Of a DNA stretch of 37,268 bases, positions 21,586 through 28,268 are shown one piece after another (the first letter of the stretch is position 1; the number at the start of each line of letters is the position of its first letter). Source of the DNA: Bacillota bacterium (GTDB lineage: Bacteria; Bacillota; Bacilli; Bu12); assembly GCA_014896485.1 (NCBI GenBank), contig JADBKH010000022.1:1-37268 (forward strand), written 5' to 3'. The position numbers were made by a program, and so were the translations under genes. The notes under the pieces were generated by a model that had not been told where the DNA came from, searched no databases, and worked only from the letters and a program-made list of their open reading frames with translations.

Positions 21586-22593
21586 ATGATTCTGTCCATA
21601 GTCCTGGTCATCGTCGCTTTTGTCATCATTCTCATCGGTGCAGAACTCTTCACCAATGCCATCGAGTGGTTGGGCGCCCACCTGCATCTGGGAACCGGGG
21701 CCGTCGGCAGTGTACTCGCAGCCGTCGGCACAGCCCTCCCCGAATCCGTCATCCCCATCATTGCCTTCATCTCCGGCGGCACTGCCTCACACGAAATCGG
21801 TACCGGCGCCGTTTTAGGCGCACCGTTTATGCTTTCGACCTTGACGATGGTCGTGACAGGTGTCGCCGCATTGGCTTACCTGCACCGCAGGGAGACGCCC
21901 TGGATCCACATCCAATATGAGATCGTCAGTCGCGATCTGCTCTTCTTTTTCATGGTCTACATCGGTGCGATCGCCAGCTCTTTTCTGAACGTGCCTGCCC
22001 TCCGCTATACTGTCGCAGGTGCTTTAATCCTCCTCTACGGGGTATATGTATGGTTGACCGTCAAACGAAGCAGTGCCTCTGCTGAAAACGAAGATCTTGC
22101 CGCACTGCGTTTTGCTCCCAAGCAGCAGAAGCCGGACCCGTTGCGGATCATCGCTCAGTTGGTAATCGCCCTGGCTGCCATCGTTGGCGGATCAAATCTT
22201 CTGGTCAATGAAATTGAAAACGTTGCCGCAGCCATCGGCATCTCAGCTTTTGTCATTTCGGTCATCATCATTCCCATTGCCACAGAATTGCCGGAAAAGT
22301 TCAACTCGGTTCTGTGGATCGGACAGAAGAAGGATACACTGGCCATCGGCAACATCACAGGTGCGATGGTCTACCAGAGTTCGCTCCTTCCCGCCATTGG
22401 CATTTTCCTTTCCCCCTGGAGACTGGATGCGTCCGCATTGGCCAGTGCCGTCTGTGCACTGGCTTCTTCCGCCTTCATTGCGATCATGCTGATCCTCACC
22501 AAACGAATGCATGCCGCCGCTTTGGCAGGAATCGGGGCAATCTTTTATGCAGGCTACTTGATTTACCTCTTCGGGTTCTCCCTTGCCGGCTGA
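21586..22593 (+). CDS. CaCA-superfamily cation antiporter, probable Mn2+/Ca2+ exporter
   Basis: A 335-residue membrane protein with about ten predicted helices and the two alpha repeats of sodium/calcium exchangers: repeat 1 with AAVGTALPESV (E53) and repeat 2 with IPIATELPEKFN (E234, E237), plus GGSNLLVNEIENVA. The central loop (about 160-185) is hydrophilic. The family exchanges a divalent cation against Na+ or H+. Placement behind a manganese riboswitch suggests it exports Mn2+ when the metal is in excess; that is inference from context. The start ATG has AAAGGGAGC upstream. It is monocistronic and converges with the HPr gene only 5 bp away. Confidence 0.9.
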   Translation: MILSIVLVIVAFVIILIGAELFTNAIEWLGAHLHLGTGAVGSVLAAVGTALPESVIPIIAFISGGTASHEIGTGAVLGAPFMLSTLTMVVTGVAALAYLHRRETPWIHIQYEIVSRDLLFFFMVYIGAIASSFLNVPALRYTVAGALILLYGVYVWLTVKRSSASAENEDLAALRFAPKQQKPDPLRIIAQLVIALAAIVGGSNLLVNEIENVAAAIGISAFVISVIIIPIATELPEKFNSVLWIGQKKDTLAIGNITGAMVYQSSLLPAIGIFLSPWRLDASALASAVCALASSAFIAIMLILTKRMHAAALAGIGAIFYAGYLIYLFGFSLAG

Positions 22594-22598
22594 GCAGC

Positions 22599-22856
22599 TC
22601 AGATATCGCTGCTTAGAAACCGGACAAGGGCCTCGATCGCGTCTCGTTCATCTTCTCCTTCTGCTGTCAGGACCACTTCACTGCCCTGGCCGACTGCCAA
22701 CGACATCACACCCATGATGCTCTTGGCGTCGGCTTTTTTTCCATTGCGCTCAATGGTGATCTCCGAATTGAACTTTCCTGCTTCTTGTACAAAAAGGGCA
22801 GCCGGACGTAAGTGCAATCCTGTGTGTAGACGAACAACCACCGAACGTGCAACCAT
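22599..22856 (-). CDS. HPr-family phosphocarrier protein (Crh position)
   Basis: An 85-residue HPr-fold protein. It carries H15 (TGLHLRPAA), the residue phosphorylated by PTS Enzyme I, and S46 (ADAKSIMGVMSL), the site used by HPr kinase for catabolite repression with CcpA. In B. subtilis the gene after whiA is crh, whose product lacks His15; this one keeps both sites, so it could be the true HPr or a dual-role form. The start has GGGAGGATGAGG upstream. It is the last gene of the rapZ-yvcK-whiA block, 47 bp after whiA. Confidence 0.93.
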   Translation of the reverse strand: MVARSVVVRLHTGLHLRPAALFVQEAGKFNSEITIERNGKKADAKSIMGVMSLAVGQGSEVVLTAEGEDERDAIEALVRFLSSDI

Positions 22857-22903
22857 GCCTCATCCTCCCGCCATGCGCTGCATTGTAACATATTGTGGCT
22901 TTT

Positions 22904-23755
22904 TTATGAAGTATGATCACGCGCCACTGCTTCGATGGCAGCCAGACGGCGGCCCACTGTTGATTTGGAAAGGGGCTGAGGCAAAAGCCTTCCCAATTCA
23001 GCAAGCGTCGCTTCAGGATAACGTAAACGCAAGCGCGCCACCTCCTGGAGCTTCGCCGGAAGGCCCCCCAATGCTCCCATTGCGTCCAAGCGTTCAATCG
23101 CTTCCCGTTGTCGCACGGCGACAGCAATACTCTTTTCCAGGTTGGCTGTCTCTGCATTGACAAGCCGATTGACGCGATTCTTCATGGAACGCACGATACG
23201 CACATCTTCAAAAGCCAGGAGGGAGTGGGAGGCGCCTGCGGTTTGCAAGAAGGAAGCAATTGTCTCCCCCTCCTTTATGTAAAAAACTACTTCATTGCGA
23301 CGATGGGTCAGGTGTGCCGAGATGCCGCAAGCCTTTAAGGCGTTCTCAAGACGCTTTGCCCCTTGTGCCGTGGGCACGGCAAGTTCCAAATGGTATCCAC
23401 CGACATGTGGATCGCTGACAGAACCTACTGCCAAGAACGCACCCCGTAAGAAAGCACGGCGATCACAGCGGCCCGCGCGTTTCCGGTGTGTAAGGGCGTC
23501 CTCTGGCAAACAGACCTGATACAGATGACGTCCACGGGCTCCGGCTCCGCGGGTCACTGAAACGGTCGGGCGAAGCGCACCTACCTGGCCGGCCAACTGC
23601 AAAAAACGCCGGGCGATCGCGGCACTCTCTGTGCGCAGTCGCAGCGTACCCACAGAAAACGAGCCGATCGACAGGCCCTGTAATTCGGCAATGGCACAGC
23701 AGTCTGCAACCTCCAAATGGGTCAGCTCAGACTTCGCTTCGCTCGCAAATGACAA
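22904..23755 (-). CDS. whiA: WhiA-family DNA-binding protein
   Basis: A 283-residue protein with an inactive LAGLIDADG homing-endonuclease fold (about 1-180) and a C-terminal helix-turn-helix (about 190-280). In Gram-positive bacteria it affects cell division and, in actinomycetes, sporulation genes. Signatures: MSFASEAKSELTHLEVADCC at the start, RRAFLRGAFLAVGSV, LAFEDVRIVRSMKNRVNRLVNAETANL, and TLAELGRLL with SKSTVGRRL. It is about 30 residues shorter than B. subtilis WhiA (316); the missing part lies before RRAFLRGAF in the first LAGLIDADG half. Gene order rapZ-yvcK-whiA is conserved. Confidence 0.95.
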   Translation of the reverse strand: MSFASEAKSELTHLEVADCCAIAELQGLSIGSFSVGTLRLRTESAAIARRFLQLAGQVGALRPTVSVTRGAGARGRHLYQVCLPEDALTHRKRAGRCDRRAFLRGAFLAVGSVSDPHVGGYHLELAVPTAQGAKRLENALKACGISAHLTHRRNEVVFYIKEGETIASFLQTAGASHSLLAFEDVRIVRSMKNRVNRLVNAETANLEKSIAVAVRQREAIERLDAMGALGGLPAKLQEVARLRLRYPEATLAELGRLLPQPLSKSTVGRRLAAIEAVARDHTS

Positions 23756-23780
23756 GGGCCCTTCCTCCCCTCTTCACGCT

Positions 23781-24977
23781 TCAGCGATCCTTTTCTCCGG
23801 CCAATTTCCACAACAGGGCCGCTAACTTGACCGGATCATGACGTGCAAACCCATCACGACTCAATAGCTCCTCCATGGCGACGCGATAGCCGCGGGCCGT
23901 CAACCGGGCGACATCGGCCACAACCGGATAGCTTCCTTCGGCTGCATAGCGCACCAACACTTCTTCTGGGAGGCTGCCACTGGAGAGCACAACCGTATCG
24001 ACAATCGGACCAACATAATGTTCTAGAGCCGCGACATGATCACTGGCCGTAAAGCCATCGGTCTCGCCAGGCTGGGTCATTACGTTACAAACATAAACTT
24101 TGCGCCGCGCATTTGAGTGCAGTATCGCATCTGCAACACCCGACACCAACAAATTGGGAAGCACACTGGTAAATAGGCTTCCCGGCCCCAAGACGATCAT
24201 ATCCGCTTCAGCCAAGGCTTCGAGGACGGCCGGCAGGGCACGAACCGATGGGGTCAACCAGATGCGCGCAATCCGCCCGCCAGCCGCAGTGATCTGACTC
24301 TCTCCCACGACAGTTCGATGGTCTTCCAACTCTGCACACAGCGTATAGGCCTCTGCCGAAACCGGTAGCACACGACCATGAACGCGCAAGACCGAAGAAA
24401 GTTCTGCGACTGCCGCGGGAAAATCCCCTGTCTCTTCCTGCAATGCCGCCAATAGCAGATTGCCGACCGCATGGCCACGGAGGGCACCCGGTCCCTGAAA
24501 GCGATGCTGCAACAGCTGCTCCACGTTCGGAGCCAGTTCGCTGAGGGCGACCAAGACATTGCGAATGTCCCCTGGGGGTGGCATACCGAAGTCTTCGCGC
24601 AACCGTCCCGAAGAACCGCCATTGTCCCCGACGGTCACAACTGCAATCGGAAAAACCGGATAGCGTTTGAGCCCCGCAAGCAGCGTCGACAGCCCTGTAC
24701 CTCCACCAATGGCGACCACCTTCTGCTCCATCAGCCCGCCGACAGGACGCTTTCTGCGCTGCCAGATACGCACGCTTTGCAACGCCGTCTCTACCCGTCG
24801 TGCCCCTGCTGCAACGGAAGTCGTCGCTGCCATCAATGCCACCGAAGAAGCGGCAAAACCCGGCAACAAGTCGAGCAAGCCAGCGATCGGAAAAAGCCAG
24901 CGCCCCACCGCCACTGCGGCGCCAAACCCAGTCAATATCTCCGCGATGCCCGCCCAGCTTTGCTCTAGGCGACTCAT
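23781..24977 (-). CDS. yvcK: YvcK/CofD-like protein with N-terminal hydrophobic extension
   Basis: A 398-residue protein. From about residue 83 it is a complete YvcK (GluP/MgfK) domain: VVAIGGGTGLSTLLAGLK, VTVGDNGGSSGRLR, PPGDIRNVLVAL, and VLGPGSLFTSVLPNLL. The family binds UDP-sugars and is needed for cell-wall synthesis and growth on gluconeogenic carbon sources. B. subtilis YvcK (317) begins at the nucleotide-binding motif; here 82 extra residues hold two hydrophobic stretches (about 12-32 and 36-58), likely anchoring it in the membrane. The upstream ATG is supported by a 4-bp overlap with the rapZ stop; an internal ATG before EQKVVAIGGG has only weak ribosome-binding sequence. Confidence 0.93.
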   Translation of the reverse strand: MSRLEQSWAGIAEILTGFGAAVAVGRWLFPIAGLLDLLPGFAASSVALMAATTSVAAGARRVETALQSVRIWQRRKRPVGGLMEQKVVAIGGGTGLSTLLAGLKRYPVFPIAVVTVGDNGGSSGRLREDFGMPPPGDIRNVLVALSELAPNVEQLLQHRFQGPGALRGHAVGNLLLAALQEETGDFPAAVAELSSVLRVHGRVLPVSAEAYTLCAELEDHRTVVGESQITAAGGRIARIWLTPSVRALPAVLEALAEADMIVLGPGSLFTSVLPNLLVSGVADAILHSNARRKVYVCNVMTQPGETDGFTASDHVAALEHYVGPIVDTVVLSSGSLPEEVLVRYAAEGSYPVVADVARLTARGYRVAMEELLSRDGFARHDPVKLAALLWKLAGEKDR

Positions 24978-25867
24978 TCCCGTCTCTCCAACAGATCCCG
25001 CTGCAGATCACGATGGACCACGTGTGCGACCCCTCCACCTGCTCCTATCCGCTGGGCCAGCCACTCTGCAATGGCGACCGAACGGTGTCGACCGCCCGTA
25101 CATCCGATCGCGATCACCAAGTGGCTCCGACCTTCGCTTTCGTACTGCGGGATCAGAAAGTCGAGCAGATCAGACAGATGGTCGAGGAGCGCTTGGCCGA
25201 TGGGCGTTTCCAATACAAAGCGACGGACCGGTTCGTCTTTTCCGGAGAGGGGACGCAGGTTCTCATCGTAATAGGGATTGGGCAGGAAACGCACATCAAA
25301 AACGAGATCACTGTCGAGCGGCAGTCCGTATTTAAATCCCAACGAGAGGATGCTCACTTGCAGGGTGGTCAATCTACCCTTGGTTCCAAACGAAGCTGTC
25401 AGCAGCTCTTTGAGCGCCTTGGGGGTCAGGGCGCTTGTGTTGATGACGAGATCGGCCATGCCACGTACTGTCGCCAGTTGTTCCCTTTCCCGGCCGATCC
25501 CGTCCAGCGGACTTTCTCCAGGAGAAGCGGACGGATGCCGTCTGCGGCTCTCTTTATAGCGCCGCACCAGGATCTCATCGTCGGCCTCCAAGAAGAGCAC
25601 CTGACAGTGAATGCCGCTCTGTCGGCGCAGCCATGCCACGGCATCGTAAAAGGCGGGGAAAAAGTCCCCGCTGCGCAAATCGGTCACCAGAGCAATATGA
25701 TCGATGGATCCGTGCGTTTGTGAGCACAGCTCGACAAAGCGCTCGATCAAGATAGGCGGCAGGTTATCAATCACAAAATAGCCTGCGTCCTCAAAAAAAC
25801 GGCCGGCCACACTTTTGCCTGCCCCAGACAGACCGGTAATGAGTACACATTCGATCGGTTCGGTCAT
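24974..25867 (-). CDS. rapZ: RNase adapter / nucleotide-binding protein RapZ (YvcJ)
   Basis: A 297-residue P-loop protein. Walker A GLSGAGKS at residues 12-19; Walker B-like region FVIDNLPP; C-terminal domain with VFDVRFLPNP and IAIGCTGGRHRSVAIAEWL, which in E. coli RapZ binds glucosamine-6-phosphate and regulates small-RNA decay. The Firmicute role is less clear (YvcJ affects competence and hydrolyses GTP). The start is the ATG at 25867 after GGGGGGATCTCAG; a GTG five codons upstream lies inside that ribosome-binding site. It is 51 bp after fabF and overlaps yvcK. Confidence 0.95.
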   Translation of the reverse strand: MTEPIECVLITGLSGAGKSVAGRFFEDAGYFVIDNLPPILIERFVELCSQTHGSIDHIALVTDLRSGDFFPAFYDAVAWLRRQSGIHCQVLFLEADDEILVRRYKESRRRHPSASPGESPLDGIGREREQLATVRGMADLVINTSALTPKALKELLTASFGTKGRLTTLQVSILSLGFKYGLPLDSDLVFDVRFLPNPYYDENLRPLSGKDEPVRRFVLETPIGQALLDHLSDLLDFLIPQYESEGRSHLVIAIGCTGGRHRSVAIAEWLAQRIGAGGGVAHVVHRDLQRDLLERRE

Positions 25868-25918
25868 CTGAGATCCCCCCACAGGGCATCTCTCCGCATC
25901 TCTACAAGCCGTTACCGG

Positions 25919-27160
25919 CTAGATGCTCCGAAAGAGCAACGACGCATTTTGCCCACCAAAACCAAACGAGTTGCTCAACGCGTAACGCAATCCAGCCACC
26001 TCGCGACTCTCATTGGGCACGACGTCGAGGGGACACTGGGGGTCAGGCACTTCGTAGTTGAGTGTTGGCGGCAGAATCCCTGTCTGCAGTGCAAGGATGG
26101 TGGCAATGGCTTCTGCAGCACCTCCAGCACCCATCAGATGCCCGGTTGCTCCCTTGATGGAACTGACCGGCAAGCGCGTCAACATCGGCCCAAAGAGATG
26201 GGCAATCGCTTCCGCCTCCACCCGATCCCCCAACGGCGTGGAGGTGCCGTGTGCGTTGATGTAACCGACCTCTTCTGCTGCAACATGGGCATCTTCCAAT
26301 GCCGCGCGCATTGCAGCGATCTCCCCGTGTCCATCAGGAGCAGGCGCTGTTGCGTGATAACCGTCGCCATACGATCCATAACCGATCAGATACGCCAAAG
26401 GATCTACCCCCCGGGCTTGCGCATGGGTCGCGCTCTCTACAAAAAGAGCAGCACCACCCTCACCCATCACCATGCCATCCCGCAATTTGTCGAAAGGTCG
26501 ACACGCATGGGAGGGATCGTCGTTACGCGTCGAGACAGCCCGTGTCTGGCAGATGCCGGCAAAACCGAGGGGCGTCAGCACGGCCTCTCCACCTCCCACC
26601 AAGACTGCGTCACAGACGCCAGAAGTAATCAGGCGCTTTGCTTCCCCAAGTGCCAAGGCACTGGAAGCACATGCAGCCGTATAGGTCAGAGAAGGTCCAC
26701 GCATGCCCCACAAGATGCCCGCCTCATTGGCCGCCATATTTGGCAACATACGCGGGATCATACGGGGGCTGACGCGACTTGGCCCACGCTTCAAGAAGGT
26801 CTGCTCTTCCGTCTCGATCGTCTCGATACCGCCGATCGATGTACCAAAAGTTACGCCGACGCGATACGGATCTTTTTCTTGCTCACTCGACCAGTGGGCC
26901 TGGTCGAGCGCCATCCGCATGGCGGCCAGCCCGAAGAGCATGAAACGATCCCCTTCACGAATCACACGGGTGTCTAGATACTGGGCTGGATCAAAGTCCA
27001 CAACCTCGGCACCAAAGTGGGCCGCATATCCTGTCGTATCAAAGCGGCGGATCAGTGCGATGCCTGAAACGCCAGAGACAAGCGCTTCCCAAAAGGGCTG
27101 CACCCCTACTCCTATCGGGGAGACGACACCCATCCCCGTGATCACCACTTCTTCTGTCAC
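25919..27160 (-). CDS. fabF: 3-oxoacyl-ACP synthase II
   Basis: A 413-residue thiolase-fold condensing enzyme of fatty-acid elongation. Catalytic C164 (TAACASSAL), H304 (NAHGTSTP), K336 and H341 (SIKGATGHLMGAGG), and the C-terminal glycine-rich NSFGFGGQNAS are all present. The start is GTG after GGGGGGAG. Unusually it is not beside acpP or other fab genes here; it sits between the isomerase gene (28 bp upstream) and rapZ (51 bp downstream), so expression may be tied to the sugar-phosphate and wall-regulation genes around it. Confidence 0.96.
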   Translation of the reverse strand: MTEEVVITGMGVVSPIGVGVQPFWEALVSGVSGIALIRRFDTTGYAAHFGAEVVDFDPAQYLDTRVIREGDRFMLFGLAAMRMALDQAHWSSEQEKDPYRVGVTFGTSIGGIETIETEEQTFLKRGPSRVSPRMIPRMLPNMAANEAGILWGMRGPSLTYTAACASSALALGEAKRLITSGVCDAVLVGGGEAVLTPLGFAGICQTRAVSTRNDDPSHACRPFDKLRDGMVMGEGGAALFVESATHAQARGVDPLAYLIGYGSYGDGYHATAPAPDGHGEIAAMRAALEDAHVAAEEVGYINAHGTSTPLGDRVEAEAIAHLFGPMLTRLPVSSIKGATGHLMGAGGAAEAIATILALQTGILPPTLNYEVPDPQCPLDVVPNESREVAGLRYALSNSFGFGGQNASLLFRSI

Positions 27161-27188
27161 GAGCTTTCTCTCCCCCCTGACCAGCCGT

Positions 27189-28253
27189 CTACCCCTCTGC
27201 CAATGCCTGCTTTAATTGTGAAATGATCGGCACCGGCGTCGGATCGATTCCGTAGGCCAAGGCAAGGTAGAGGCTGGCGAAATCCCCCAAATAGAGCAGG
27301 GAAAAGGCCTGGCCCAGTGCCGTCTCTCCCTCTCCTTCGACGATTTGCACCCCGGCAACCTGATCTTTGATCAGATCTGCCGAAATGCTCATCCGCTTAT
27401 GGATACGAGGATGGTCAAAACCCGTCCGCAAGATCACGATCTGCATCTTCTGCAGCACGTCCGCTGGCCCTTGAAAACCGTTGATCTCGTTGTGGTTCAG
27501 CTCGGAGAAGAGGTTCCAGTAGGCCGGTGCTTTGGCGTTTTCGTTGATCTGTGTCTTCCAACGCATCGCAACTGCCTCCGTCGTGCCAGAGGCACCCCAG
27601 ATCACCGGCAACCGATCAACAAAGGATTGCGCGATCTGTTTGGCCAAATTGTTCTCAACGGGATTTTCCGGCGCATATCGTTCGCGCATTGCCCGTAACA
27701 CCGAGAGTACATCGCGCACATCGGCTCCTCCACCGGTGATTAGCGCTGCTGTGTCAAGCAGTAGGATCGCCGGAAAGAGCAAGTAACCCGTTGCGGTACG
27801 GGGTGGATAGCCTTGCGGTACTTCTACCAATCCATCTCCTGCCGCTTTGGCACGCTTGGCAAGCTCTCCACCGGAAGTGATACAGACGATCTGAGCCTTG
27901 CGCTGCTTCGCCTCCTCATAAGCTGCAAGCGTCTCTTCGGTATCCCCCGAATAGCTGGTAACAAAGACCAACGTCTTTTCGTCGACAAAACCGGGTAGAG
28001 TGTACCCGCGGTTGACCACAATAGGGACCTTGGCCTGATCCGCTGCGTAGACGCGGAGCAGATCACCGCCAATTGCTGAACCTCCCAAACCGGTCACGAC
28101 GAGGGTATCGACACGCGGCACATCGATCTGAACGCCGCTTTTTGTCGCCAGTTCCATCGCTTCTTCGATCTGTTCAGGAAGGTGATAGACCCGATCCAAG
28201 CTTTCCCCCGGATCGGCGGCACGCAATGCTTGGGCATCATTAAAGTCGATCAT
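27189..28253 (-). CDS. Bifunctional glucose/mannose-6-phosphate isomerase
   Basis: A 354-residue SIS-domain protein of the PGI/PMI family (TIGR02128 type) described from archaea and some bacteria. First SIS motif GLGGSAIGGDLL (55-66), sugar-phosphate loop TSYSGDTEETL (98-108), catalytic Glu E255 in LNHNEINGF, and a C-terminal His/Lys region (RIHKRMSISADLIKDQ). It would feed fructose-6-phosphate to glycolysis and mannose metabolism. AAAGGAG lies before the ATG, 15 bp after the UPF0182 gene. Whether the genome also has a classical pgi cannot be seen here. Confidence 0.92.
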   Translation of the reverse strand: MIDFNDAQALRAADPGESLDRVYHLPEQIEEAMELATKSGVQIDVPRVDTLVVTGLGGSAIGGDLLRVYAADQAKVPIVVNRGYTLPGFVDEKTLVFVTSYSGDTEETLAAYEEAKQRKAQIVCITSGGELAKRAKAAGDGLVEVPQGYPPRTATGYLLFPAILLLDTAALITGGGADVRDVLSVLRAMRERYAPENPVENNLAKQIAQSFVDRLPVIWGASGTTEAVAMRWKTQINENAKAPAYWNLFSELNHNEINGFQGPADVLQKMQIVILRTGFDHPRIHKRMSISADLIKDQVAGVQIVEGEGETALGQAFSLLYLGDFASLYLALAYGIDPTPVPIISQLKQALAEG

Positions 28254-28268
28254 GCTTCCACTCCTTTC

